From: Siphonodentalium dalli
Taxonomy: Eukaryota > Mollusca > Scaphopoda > Gadilida > Siphonodentaliidae
Assembly: GCA_032622095.1 (NCBI GenBank)
Contig: CP136066.1
Location: 95,687,319-95,751,318 of the forward strand
Length of the DNA: 64,000 nucleotides
Direction of reading: 5' to 3'
Under the pieces are notes generated by a model. That model worked only from the letters and a program-made list of their open reading frames with translations. It made no database searches and was not told the DNA's origin. The translations under genes were made by a program, and so were the position numbers. Positions 1 to 11,705 of the stretch are shown here, one piece after another. Every line of letters begins with the position of its first letter. Position 1 is the stretch's first letter.

Positions 1-177
1 CGTTGGAAGAATATATTTAGTTTGCCGAATGAAACGAAACGAAATCTTAAAGATTAAAGGTTACAAACTGTAATTTTATGCCCTAATATTTTTCTGTTCA
101 TTTAGGGTCTAATATAATATAGCTCCCGACTCATTTTAAGTCACTCAACTTGTAAGCAATGTCAATGCGAAAAAGTG

Positions 178-1817
178 TCCGTGTAGACACCAGGCAAGAT
201 GGCTGCCGTTTTTTTTCCAGTCGAGTCAATTCGATGCATATTATAGTGTGAAAACATCTTGTCTTGTGTATACAAATGTATATACTTGTGTGAAGCTAAG
301 ATGTATTGCCACATTTAATGGCAATATTGCCGCCAAAATGGCTGCCGGAAATTTTGACGTTTTTACACTAATATCTTGTAGATTAGTTTCTGCTCTATGG
401 AATTGGTTCAGAATAAGGACTTTATTTTGTATTGTTCAAGTTAATGATCATCGAGCAATGAAACGTGCCATTCATTTGGGTCCCAGCCCCTTCAGAGCCC
501 TCAAAAATTCGATTTTACAGAACGCGGAAAGAAATTTGTCATTTTGTCTCAAAATGGCGGCCAATATATGGAAAACGGTGAATTTTTCCCTAACATGCCA
601 ATTAATCGCTTACGAGCTGTGGCTGATGAATAACCTTATGTCTTATATACATGATGTTAACAATTCTGATGCACCTTAGTTAATTGTTATTAGTGTAACT
701 ACTGACATTACAAGAACAAATCTGATTTTTCTATCACAAGCTTGACATAGAAATCGTCAAAAATAACAACCAGGAGGTGAATATGTGGTCACGGGTGAGG
801 TGCGGTAGAGGGGTAATGTCACAAGAGCTATACTCGATCTTCACCACATAATTTGCAGTCACGTTATATTCAACTAATTAACGGGTCTTTTTCTGGTGGT
901 TTATAGAACACCAAAATGGGTGGAACATCTTGATATATATGTCAAATTGCACATACGGGTGGAATGGAGTCGACTTGAGATTATAGATGCGCGCCCTACG
1001 AGTATACCATTTATTAAGGTCAAGAGCGACATTACCCTGCTACCGTGGGGTGCATAGGTATAGAGGGAGTTACTCTATAGGCCTATGATAACACCATTAT
1101 CATATATAACAATTCCTTGTTTTTATGATCACATAGTAACTCCCTGTATACATATTCACTTCATATTTGTCCGCATACAAATGTTAGTATTTAATATATG
1201 TAAGATAGAATAGTCCATTTTATTCCCTAATCACAACTTGTAACCGATTACATAGCATGATGTGGCAATATTTGCCTCTTTTAAAAAAATTTGTTGCCAT
1301 TTTTGCAGCCAGTTTGGGACAAAGTGACAATTTTGATTAAATTGAGTTAAAATATTTATAGGTAATGGTATGCCTCAGTTACGTTGCACAGTTCTGTTCA
1401 TTTCTTGTTGAACAATGAATAGAATCACAATGGTGATTTTTGGTGAAATTTTATACCACGTTCTGTAAACAATTTGAGGGACCGGAAGGGCTGGGACCAC
1501 AATAATGTCATATTTTATTGCTTCAATGATCAGTTAACATGAAAAAAAAAATAAAAAAAATAATAATAATAATAGTCCCAACTATGAACCAGTCACATAC
1601 ATAATTAACTTATCTAGAAGATATCGGTGGGATAAAACATAAAATTTTCCACTTCCAGCTACCATTTTGGCGGCCATTTTCGAAGGAGCAATTTTGCCCT
1701 AAAATGTGGTATTGTAACTTCACAAAAAATATATACATTTGTATACATATGACAACATGTTCTCACTTTAAACTGGCTCTAAGTGACTCGTAAGAAAAAC
1801 GGTGGATCTACACCTGG
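178..1817. mobile_element. inverted-repeat element, older copy of the 27-33 kb family
   Basis: About 178-690 reappears inverted at about 1255-1817 (for example tatacaaatgtatat and aagatggctgccg near the left end, their complements near the right). The arms carry the same ATGGC(G/T)GCC-rich sequence as the arms of the 27307-33371 element. The middle (700-1250) is not inverted. The apparent 143-codon frame at 248-679 lies entirely inside the arm and is not taken as a gene. Confidence 0.65.
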
Positions 1818-1965
1818 TATTAATTAATTAATTAATTAATGGTAATCCAAACTATACATGTGAAATATGTTGTTGTAATTTAAGGTTTGAGCACCAAGGT
1901 TTGGTCGAAAATACATATTCAAGTTCGCTCCTGTTGGTAACTTTTCCCCCATAATGGACAGTAAA

Positions 1966-2215
1966 ACACCCCGGTATATCATGAGATGGATAAACACCTG
2001 GGTATACCATGAGATGGAGAAACACCTGCGTAAATCCCTACCAAATGGATAAGACACCCGGGTAAACCTCTATATTGGTTTTATATACCTGGATTAACCC
2101 CGGTATAATGACTTTTTAATTGGGGTTTACCTGGGTAGAATATTATTTTACCCTGGTTAACCGGGGTTTACCATGGATTAAACCGGATAAACCCCCAGTT
2201 TTACCCGGGTACATT
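1966..2215. repeat. degenerate palindromic ccggGTAAACCC-type repeat
   Basis: Ten or more imperfect copies of ACCCCGGTATA / GGTTTACC / CCGGGTAAACC on both strands, for example cacccgggtaaacctc, ccggggtttaccatgg and ttttacccgggtac. No coding potential. The flanks 'gttcgctc' (1923) and 'attcgctc' (2228) are similar, so this may be the body of a small element. Confidence 0.55.
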
Positions 2216-2239
2216 TTTATATGGGTAAATTCGCTCAGT

Positions 2240-3090
2240 GGCGGACACCTATGTGTATTCCCAATCTCTATACTATAACATGTGTATACCCTCACAATAT
2301 GAGAGATATGTTCTAATTCTGTGAAAAAATTAAAGTGGTCAAAAACATAGTCGTATAAGAGCGACGTATTTTATCCCAAAGGGTTAACTAGATGCGTGAA
2401 TTTAAACCAGGAAATTTGTAGAAACGCAAACATGTTTGGTAGCGAGATATTTCACCGACATAGATCATTACGCCACACCGCACGGAATTCCACAAAAGTA
2501 AGCAATATAATGACGTGGCGAAGTACTTAGACGAATTTACAACATAATCATGAAGTACAAGAATTTTGGCAATAATGTTATTTATATTATGAATCAATCT
2601 GAATCAATTGGAATAATTATCGAGCAAGAATTGGGAGAACTATATTTTTACCGTAGGGATGAGCGATGCGGTTATTGTTAATTTCTTTCCAATTAATTGA
2701 CCGGTGAAGGCGGTCACGAATTTTGAAAACCCTCCCTACCTCCCGTTTTCGTTTGTATTGTTGGAGTTCACACAGGATTGATGTCTTTGCCTTTTTGCTT
2801 ATATATAGGCGGTTATTGCGACTCAACAATTGTATATCACATGTTTGTTTTTATTACTACTACCATATATTGTATCGGCTTCCTGTAATTAATTGTTTTT
2901 TTCTAAACAGGTAGCTAAAAACACATTCCATTGTTTGTCTTTCATTTTAATCTTGTGCGATAAAAACATTAATTTTCTAATGAAGGTCGATAGACAGTTT
3001 GACAGGAAATATTTAAAATAAAACCCTGCATTATCTAGACTATGCGCTCAGTCTACCATCTGAAATCATGACTGTCTGCGAGAAAATAAA
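2240..3090. other. no recognisable gene
   Basis: AT-rich sequence. I searched the minus strand for the remaining S2 and TM4 exons of the receptor and saw none. Confidence 0.5.
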
Positions 3091-3091
3091 T

Positions 3092-3315
3092 AAAACATTT
3101 TTCATTGCATATTTTTGTTTTTGGCAGCCATTTGCAGGACTATTTTGTATCGGGTAAAAGACTAAAACAACATAAAACAACAAAAATATTATTCAACCAC
3201 GTTTTCGATACTGATTCATCTGGTCAGACATGTAGTTTTATGGTGATTTTTCCTTTAAAAATAGTGCTGCAAATGGCTGCCAAAAAAACTAAAATATGCA
3301 ATGAAAAATTTATTT
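3092..3315. mobile_element. short inverted-repeat (MITE-like) element
   Basis: The left arm contains tttttcattgcatattttt and ggcagccatttgcag. The right arm carries the complement (ctgcaaatggctgcc, then atatgcaatgaaaaat). Arms are about 60 bp with a loop of about 110 bp. It lies in the receptor intron after the TM3 exon. Confidence 0.55.
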
Positions 3316-3464
3316 CACAACATCTCCCCTTCCCAAAGGCACCGTTTGATTTTGCAAACCCATTTCTCATTTCGACATACGCATTCCAACGCAGGCACAA
3401 GACGTCACCCCGTGGTTTACATCAGACATCGTATCATATGAGGTGACAACGTCACTATGGGCAG

Positions 3465-3468
<4 letters not shown>

Positions 3469-3510
<42 letters not shown>
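3469..3510. repeat. (AT)n microsatellite
   Basis: About 21 AT units, 40 bp downstream (in gene direction) of the TM3-exon donor; apparent Tyr-Ile repeat peptides across it are artefacts. Confidence 0.95.
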
Positions 3511-3515
<5 letters not shown>

Positions 3516-3550
3516 GTAGTTCTGGTTATGAATACGCTAAATACGCATAC

Positions 3551-3768
3551 CTTCAAGAGTGTGAATTTGTTCGAACCGTATGCCACCAGAGGTTTAATCT
3601 CGTCCTGTGTTGCCAATTCGTGGATGCTGTCAATGGGTTTGTTCGGAATATGTACCACCAAGAACGCGGCCAGATTTGCTGTGTATGATGATGTCATGAT
3701 GACGGTGAAAACACACAAGAATACTAACATAAGTCGTCCAGAAGTTGTTCTTGGTCTTGGCTCGCCGC
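3551..3768 (-). CDS. iGluR exon: TM3 gate and start of S2
   Basis: Acceptor ccatatttgcag before 3768 and donor GTATGC after 3551. The first two bases complete the Gly codon from the previous exon, giving MEQG-GGEPRPRTTSGR. TM3 is LMLVFLCVFTVIMTSSYTAN with the intact channel-gate motif SYTANLAAF. S2 begins with HIPNKPIDSIHELATQDEIK and reaches VAYGSNKFTLLK, where the Gly-Ser pair of the ligand loop is kept and the usual Thr is Asn. The exon ends in phase 0; the next exon was not found in the remaining 3.5 kb. Confidence 0.97.
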
Positions 3769-4676
3769 CTGCAAATATGGTTTGCCCTTTCGTGACGGGA
3801 ACTGCGCTGGTCCAACGTTAAAGATCATGTACCAGTGCATTATCTTATATATGCGAGTCCCCATATAGTCTCTTACAAGGCCAATGTAAATATTGCTAGT
3901 CCAATGTATTTGCTTATACATGAGAGACTCGCATATAATAGAGAATGCATTGACACAGGGTTTTCGCAAAAATTCAGGGGCTCCAATCATGAATGGGTTA
4001 AGGAGTAAAAAACTTCACATATAAACATATAATGTTTGGGGTGACTTATGGAGTTTAAAAACATAACATGGACTTAATTCAGTGAATAAAACCAATAAGT
4101 TATTATCCAAACAGTATCTCCACTGGAAGAATATAGCAATCAACTGAGAGTGTCCAAAGTTCTAACCACATCGACTGTATCATTCCAGAGAACACAACGT
4201 TTGAACTACGCTCAAATGTAAATATTTACTACTTTATTCCGGACGGATTATGGGGCACAAATATCACGGCAATGGATCCGCAAACAACAGTTAACGTATT
4301 TAATTGGTGTATAACACTGACACTGTTTTCAGCCTGTTTGGATATCAAAGTTATGGAAATAAATAATTTTTGCATGATTATTTGTTCCGTTCTGAATACC
4401 ACCGCGTTTCACATTACTTTAAGAGTCAAAATCGCTATTACATTATCGGAAGTAAACGCAAATCAATAATGCTTCGATTGTCGACCAGGTCTGTAGTTAA
4501 TGGCGTTATATAAGCCCTGCGAAATGCATGCTGAGCTATCTAACATGTTACGTTATTGAGTGACGGTTTGGAAAGCGGCAGCGCGAACCCTAGTCATGGA
4601 CATGCAACTGAGTTGGTTTGGTTTAATTTGTGGTTGTGATGATGGCTGTGTTTCATGTATATGTATTATAATTTAC
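3769..4676. other. receptor intron, no other feature
   Basis: Intron between the pore exon and the TM3 exon. No repeat or gene recognised. Confidence 0.6.
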
Positions 4677-4998
4677 CTTGTTCCATGATGGTACCAAACA
4701 CAAGCCAAAGATGATCCATTAACCCCATGTCTTCTGGAGTTGAATTTGCTGGAACCACGCGTGGGTTAAGACGGTTGGTAATAAACAGGACACACCCAAA
4801 CACAAGAATGACAATTACCGTACACACCCAGACTGTCCAGGAGAATGGCCTGAACATCTTGAACATCCGCTCGACTTCATGTTCTTGTGGTCGCAGAGTG
4901 AGGATTGTGTCACCGGTTCCCATGAATGGCCATAAGTAGTCTATGACGCTCTCTCTTATAGCCGTTATTGTAAAATGACCCACACCCAAGTCCACTTC
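4677..4998 (-). CDS. iGluR exon: end of S1, TM1 and pore loop
   Basis: Acceptor attttcttttccag before 4998 and donor GTAAAT after 4677; 107 codons plus one base. It starts EVDLGVGHFTITAIRESVID, the segment carrying the agonist-carboxylate arginine (R in AIRES), conserved. The usual PLT triad is HFT. YLWPFM follows, then TM1 (SWTVWVCTVIVILVFGCVLF), a cytoplasmic linker, and the re-entrant loop LWLVFGTIMEQG. The residue at the AMPA/kainate Q/R-site position is Glu (MEQG instead of MQQG). Confidence 0.97.
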
Positions 4999-5904
4999 CT
5001 GGAAAAGAAAATGCTAACATACTACTTAACATTATTCATTGTCATGTACAGTTCCAGATATCGCTGCCACCACCCCTTCCGCTCCAACACGACAGTCATA
5101 TTGAAATATTTCTATTAAATTTACGCCAGTATCACTCCGGTGCTGTCGAAACAGCTCTTATTTCCAACCTGAATCGGAATCTCGCCACTGCAGCACCGTA
5201 TCGTGACTGGCGTATTCAGTCCACGTAGGGAGGCATGTCATTCATCCCTAATTATTATGTATGAAAACCCCAAGAATCTACAAGATATCCAATTGATTAA
5301 AGGCACGTGCGGCCTTAATTGTCGAAAATATTCATATTTGTTCCAAACACCGTAAACAGAAAAACATTAAAACGCATACATTTCCGTTCATATATACCAT
5401 GACCATCGCGTAAACAACATGTTATCATAAAGACCTACTATATTTTACCTAAGCAAGAGCCTGATTGTGTTACAGAAGACAGCACAATGTTACTGGCCAA
5501 TCACACACAAATGGCATAAACGCTCTTTATTAGTTCCATATCAGGTATTCACCAACAAAGAACGCTCTTTATGTTTACCATCATAATATAAACAAACACC
5601 AGAAAAGTAACTTTTTATGCTTTTGTTTACATAACAATGGTCAAACATATGACCATAACATACTGTTTATGCGATATTTCTTATTTGTATACGGACAAAG
5701 TCTATCTTCATTTTGATGTTCTTTCTGTTTGTGGCGGTTTTTGACGGGTGGAGATATTTTCACAGGATACCCACCGCCAAGGCCAACCGTGTCTTTAAGT
5801 CTGGAACTTCCACTCCTTCTGATCATAGCAATACGTTTGTTACGCTCCGGTTAGATACACAGCAACCATGGGTCCAGTCCCACCAATCAAACTATACATA
5901 AAGA

Positions 5905-6465
5905 CAACACATGCGCTAATAGTATTTCATTATAACGTAGGGAACATAAGAACTAAACTGGAAAAGTTAGTTGGCATGGTTAATGACTTCCATATCATAT
6001 GTTTCGCTGAAATTCACATTGACCCCTCTTACTCCATCCGACTATCCCACTTTATCGATACTCTTCTTATGGTGGTGGTCGATCAGTATATATACTTCTT
6101 TCTCATCTCTATTCTTCAAACGGAGAAGCGATTTATAATACGATACTTCTTCGATGCTACGTTCCGACATTGTCTCCAAATCACAGCATAGTATGCTTGC
6201 TTATCGTATCGATCAGACCAATATTGCCGACCAGACAATTTGGACCTATATGATTTGTCAATATATCAGACACTTGACATCAGGTTTTCACAAAATATAA
6301 TTATAGTCGGAAATTTTAACTGTAATGTATTAAAGATACGGATTACCTTCGCGATGGGTATTGCTGTTAAAATATTCACATCCGTTAAACAACCAGAAGC
6401 AGACAGAAGTATACAACATAGACATATTTTGTTCTTATACCAATCATACATATCGCATAAATAGC
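5905..6465 (+). pseudogene. LINE endonuclease fragment, decayed
   Basis: Read with frame changes, the stretch gives ALIVFHYNVGNIRTKLEKL and IICFAEIHIDPS, the start of an AP-type endonuclease of a non-LTR retrotransposon ('I..YNVRSL..K...L....DI+.+TET.L'). About 350 bp on, NIIIVGNFNCNVLKI matches the GDFN active-site strand. Stops and shifts interrupt it. It lies antisense in a receptor intron. It is a different copy from the ORF2 at 55675, which is far better preserved. Confidence 0.6.
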
Positions 6466-6959
6466 ATGTATAATTGTCAAGATTGTACGCAGTGTTAGTA
6501 AACAAAAGCCATGTTATGTAACAGTACAGTACATAAAGAGTGTTCGATAAGCAAAACACTTATCACCGGGGAGATCCCACTACTTGAACATTGGTTAAAA
6601 CCATATCATGTTGGTTACAACTAACGTTATTGCGCTCCCTAATCCTAGCCACTCAATATTTTGGTGTTGAATGGGTCACAGTGAATCAATCTTCCAAAAC
6701 AAAAAAATCACCATAGTGTTGAGAATTTTGCTTATCGTACACGCTTTATGTGCTGTATATAAATAAACGCTCCTCTCGCACAAGTGTGTTTGTGGATAAT
6801 ACCGTATTCATACTATCATTATACTATACTAAGTATATTCTTGAGGAAATTTTCATAATTTGATAACTTTTATTTCTAAATTAATACCTACAACCAAGAC
6901 CATCCGTGTCTGTAAGCCTCTCTTCCAAATTTAAAAACAATGTTGAAATTTTATACATC

Positions 6960-8575
6960 CAAGGACGTAATCAAAAGCCCAACGAGAGGTATCACCATGG
7001 ACCACCTTCTGCCCGGTGTAATAACATTTTGAAATGAAACTCGCAAAATCCTAGCAACTAGACTGGCCTCAAGTTTTCCAAGAGGAAATTTACAACCTGA
7101 CACCCCACTAAGATTGGAAATGTTTTTGACCAAAATTAGGAAAATATTGTTTTCTTTAATTAATTAGCCGTTGACTTGCCACGGGGGAGGGACCAGTACA
7201 TAAGCTTTCCAAGTTTTGGAAAGTTCCAACTTTACACCCCTAAGGTTGGAAAATTTGAACTGATGGCAACTTCAGTAAATTTGTTTTACAAAAAATAATT
7301 TCAACCTATCGTTGGTGTGATATTTCTAACTAATCTTGTTTTAGGTATGAAATTTCCATTTAGTGAACATTTTGACAAAAGTTCAAGTTGGGTGTAAGAC
7401 ACCACCCCGTCGCCAGGTCCCTGTTTATCAATAGAAGCAGCACCCTACTTGATCATGCCATGTGAATAAGAACCTGCGCCTCCGGGAGGCCGCTGATTTA
7501 AATCTTGAAATTATGCTATACGCACCAATTTCATACTATCAACTACACGTTACCCCTTTTATATATAACTATCTGGAACTATAAATCAGCCGATTTTCAA
7601 AAAAGCTAATATCTTAATAAACGACAACAAATGCTTTGAACTATACTGCAACCAATAAATGACATAAACGATGCCGAAAATTTATTTACCGAGCGATTTT
7701 TCAAAATATTGGAAAGAACAATTCCCAAAATGACGATTAGGACACAGAATAAATATTGGTTCAATTTAGACATGCGAAGAGAAATACCACGTCGCGATAG
7801 ACTCAGACCAATTGCATAGAAACTAAATACAGGTATATTATAAATAAAGTTAACAACATGAACAAGATTGCGAAATATCAATTTGAATCTAAACTCGAAG
7901 AGAAAATAAATGAAACCCCAACCCCCACGACTTCTGGCATTTTATGAATTATTTACTACGAGTACACCCCTCTTTATAGTGTTCAAGTGGACGTGTTAAG
8001 TTATGGAAAATCATATGCAACATATAATTATGAAAAAGCTAGGTGTCTCAACAAAAGATTTATTTATAACGCCGCGATACAGGACGATGTCAAAACCCTC
8101 CCCAACCCCCCGCAGATCCATCGACAATCTATCTCAGTGAAATCCCAAGGCAAACGTTATTTAAGTATTGTATGCGCTATGAAATAATTAAATCTAAAAG
8201 AGGGACATAGTAACGCAGGGACGTAGCGACATGAGTTTTGGGTGTGTCTCACCTCCCCTAACTTTGGTCCAAACAGTTTGAAATTTCATACCTGACACAA
8301 CATTAGTTTGTTGAAATTTCACACCAACAATAAGTTGAAATTTTTTCGTAGTTTGATTTTCCAACAATTAATTAATGGCGAATATGTTTTTTTAGACCAA
8401 CATGTGCATATTTTTATTCTTAAGGTCAAAATTTGGGACTGAAATGGACATCAGTTGGAAATTTTCTAACCTTTTGGGGGTTCAAGGTTGGAAATTTTCA
8501 ACGCTTGGAAAGCTTGAGGCCAGTCTTGATGCTAGGATTTTGCAGGTTCAGATTTCTAAATTTCACACCGAACCG
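6960..8575. mobile_element. inverted-repeat element with about 0.4-kb arms
   Basis: The sequence near 7040-7080 (complement of cttggaaaacttgaggcc and gctaggattttgc) recurs directly at 8501-8545. The pairing extends inward: agacaccacccc (7398) against gtgtctcacctcccc (8242). Arms are roughly 6960-7430 and 8215-8575. The unpaired middle (7430-8215) has no recognisable gene. Ends are approximate. Confidence 0.55.
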
Positions 8576-8579
8576 AGCC

Positions 8580-10405
8580 GAAGTGTGGGGGTGCACTGCA
8601 AAACAATTGGGTTGAATATTACTAAAGTTTAGCCAGACTCTCACCAAACGTTTAGTCAACCAAATCCGACTAAACGTTGGGCTAGAGCTGTTAACTAAGC
8701 CAGTTGGGTTCGAAAAAAAGTGACAAAACATTGGGTTATGGTATCCCAACTTTGTAACCAAACGTGCGGTAACATTAACCACACATTGTGTGTATTTAAA
8801 CATAGGGTTATAGAAAACCTATGTCAATATATCGTTATATTTCAACTCAATGGACGAGTTTTGATCATATAATTTTAAATTCTTGTCACTAAAATTAAGT
8901 TTCCCAAAAGTAAGTCCAATCACTGGAGTCATTTTGGACCTTAAAGTCTGAACAGAGGAGAGATATGGAATAAAACCAGAAAGCTACTATTTCATATGAA
9001 AGTCCGAAACGAGGTGTAACATATAATGACTTCTTTTCGGGAATAAATTAATAAACTAGAAAAGAATACTTGTACCATGGACATAAGGAATACAACAGCT
9101 ATATAATTCCGGCATAACGGATGCCTTCACCGTGTATTTATTTGAGTTCGATACCAATAAGGAGAAGAAAATATGACAAAGCGGCCTCACATCCAGCCAA
9201 CATTATCATGAAAACCAGTGATTATTAACTAAACTAATCTAACCCAATAATTGAATCCAACTTCTTGAATTTGACCCAACCATTAACCCAATTTTGGATA
9301 AACCAACAATTTTGACTAAACTGCAAAAGGAATTACGCAAACTTGTGAGTTTGGTCTTGTTCAAGGCGGTGCATGGGGTTGAACATTCGTATCATATCGA
9401 TACAATAGCCAACAAATCAAACATCACGCCTCTCAATTAAGAAGAATGAAGTGCGATTTTGACCGACAATTTGCTTGAACAAATATGCACGACATATATC
9501 TTACCAATTATAAACTATGTCGATGTAGTTTAGGGCACCGCGTCAGATTATTTGTTTATGAAGTTCGATGACATGCACAACTTGGGATGCCAAAAGTATG
9601 GTTACATGATACCTAAATATTCACATATGTTCATATTGGATTTATTTGAGCTTATAACCGTCATTCCTTTGAATTGCGCGGGGAAAACACATTACCACGA
9701 TAATAAGCTTGTATAGAACAAATGCTCAAATAGTGCCATGTTGGACTTATGTTTTGAAATAAGTTCACATTGAACCACCTATTTCGACCTCCAACAAATA
9801 GGTTCACACTCAGCTTATGGTCCATGCAAGAGAACAAGCTGCTCAATTACCCCAAGCATGCACATATTACGATCCTGTTCCATACAATTTGCTAATATTC
9901 GATTTGGGATGCGCGAACCTGACAAATTTAATTCATACCATTACCATACAGAACATTTCAGAAACTCATATTTTCCTAAATGTACTCAATTAGGGCCCTC
10001 TCCAGATAATCTCTGACAATCATCCAGCGCGCTATCCCACAATTTTATTCCACACCCACTGACGCGAAATCCCAATCATTAAATACATCTTATTGAATAC
10101 CTCTAGTGCAATACAATCAGGAACTATTATTGTTTATGCTGTCGCCAAGAAAGATGACGTACATTATGTCAACGATCCGCTTCAGGTGGTTCCAACCACG
10201 TGGACACCACCGTGACGCAACGAGTGCGCGCACACCGTCAGCTTGGAGTGACGTAGTTGACCATCCTTTTTATGAAGTGATCGACTTCAGTTATTGTCCG
10301 AAGATCATGAACGTCGGAAACATACGTGTAACCGTATCGCGATTTGTACTGATTCTCAAGGAAGCTAATTGTGTGAATGCAGAGGGTGTGTGATTATATA
10401 TAGTC
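8580..10405. other. receptor intron, nothing firm
   Basis: Gttgggtt/aacccaa-rich stretches near 8600-8770 and 9225-9320 look like diverged repeats of each other in opposite orientation. No open frame with family features. Confidence 0.4.
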
Positions 10406-10409
10406 TTAC

Positions 10410-10500
10410 CCCTCTCACGACCATTCCGACCATACCGTTCCAGGAACCATCCTCGTTTTGTGCACCCCATAATTTATCTGGCGGCTCGACAACTGTGTAA
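10410..10500 (-). CDS. iGluR exon: ligand-binding S1, WNGMVG core
   Basis: Acceptor cagtattgtatttcag before 10500 and donor GTAAGA after 10410. It encodes YTVVEPPDKLWGAQNEDGS then WNGMVGMVVRG, one of the most conserved S1 segments (GAQD..G.WNGMVGEL). The residue at the usual aromatic agonist-stacking position (Tyr in KYGA) is Trp here. Exit phase 0 joins to GEVDLGVGHF in the next exon. Confidence 0.95.
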
Positions 10501-11039
10501 CTGAAATACAATACTGATATTGTATGACTTCTTGTGTTCAATTGACCTCGAATGGCATATACAAGAAATATATATATATATCTCGACTCGAAAGAATACA
10601 ATTTAGAAGTGATTAATTGGGATTAATTGTGACACTCAGCTGTCTGGTTTCCGAGAAATGTATTTTTTGTGTGTGAAAAATCGCTCTTTATCACGGAAAT
10701 ATCTTCTGTAAAACACTGTCATTCAAACGAATATTGCCAAAATAAATTAATGTAGTAGTTATTCGCCATCATATTTTTAAAAAATTCAATAGAACGTTTG
10801 AATTGTGTGCGATACATTTTGTTTAGCTGCGTCTCCCCAAACACATTTTTGGGCGAAAAACTACACATTTTTGAGAACGACTTTATATAATTTTTGTGAT
10901 GATCCTAATGGGACACAAAAAGGTTAAGGGAATAAAAACCTGGCCAGCAGACACCATTATTGTGGCGAAATACGTGTTCGATAGAGTTTACAGAACCCCA
11001 TGCAGTTACAAAAAAAACAGAATATTTTATTGATAACAT

Positions 11040-11545
11040 ACTAAAGCATATTTGATGAGTAGTTATCTCATATGAAATGTTCAGATAATAAGTTCAACAA
11101 TCGACCATAGGTCATTATTGAACTTATTATCTAAACATTTCCCTCAATAAACATGATTCATTCAAATAATAGACAACTCCGATGTGCTCTTTTTACAGAC
11201 TGGGAGAATATATTTATTATAGAAATGGATAATATCGGCTTTGATTATCTAAACATTTCTCTCAATAAACATGATTCATTCAAATAATAGACAACTCCGA
11301 TGTGCTCTTTTTACAGACTGGGAGAATATATTTATTATAGAAATGGATAATATCGGCTTTGATTATCTAAACATTTCTCTCAATAAACATGATTCATTCA
11401 AATAATAGACAACTCCTAATAAGTTCAACAATCGACCATAGGTCATTGTCGAACCTATTATCTAAACATTTCCCTCAATAAACATGATTCATTCAAATAA
11501 TAGACAACTCCGATGTACTCTGTTTACTGACTGGGAGAATCCATT
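11040..11545. repeat. about 117-bp tandem repeat with palindromic ends
   Basis: The unit (ctaaacatttctctcaataa, then acatgattcattcaaataatag, gacaactc, gggagaatatatttatta) is present in about four copies. Two are nearly identical (about 11240-11355 and 11356-11415). The array is bordered by a palindromic motif aataagttcaacaat...attattgaacttatt at 11087-11130 and again near 11418. Confidence 0.8.
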
Positions 11546-11604
11546 TATTATAGATATGGTTAATATCGACTTTGTAGATGGGAAGAGACATTTGGGAAGG
11601 GTTC

Positions 11605-11705
11605 TCTATTGAATTTCCGAAGGCTCGCTATTACGAAGGTTCTCTATTCCGAAGGTTTGCTATTCCGAAGATTCGCTATTCCGAACGTTTTCTATTCTAT
11701 AGGCG
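11605..11705. repeat. short tandem repeat, ttccgaaggtttgctat unit
   Basis: Five or six imperfect 17-18 bp units (attccgaaggttcgct and variants). The complementary form (ccttcggaatagcgaaacc) occurs at 12578-12600, so the two may mark the ends of one element about 1 kb long. Otherwise 11710-13440 shows no gene. Confidence 0.6.

Noticed and set aside
248-679. 143-codon plus-strand open frame
   Set aside because: It lies wholly in the arm of an inverted-repeat element repeated at 28, 32 and 49 kb and matches no protein family.
8593-9350. cactgcaaaa at 8593 as a CACTA-type terminus
   Set aside because: The other candidate end (actgcaaaag near 9320) is in direct, not inverted, orientation.
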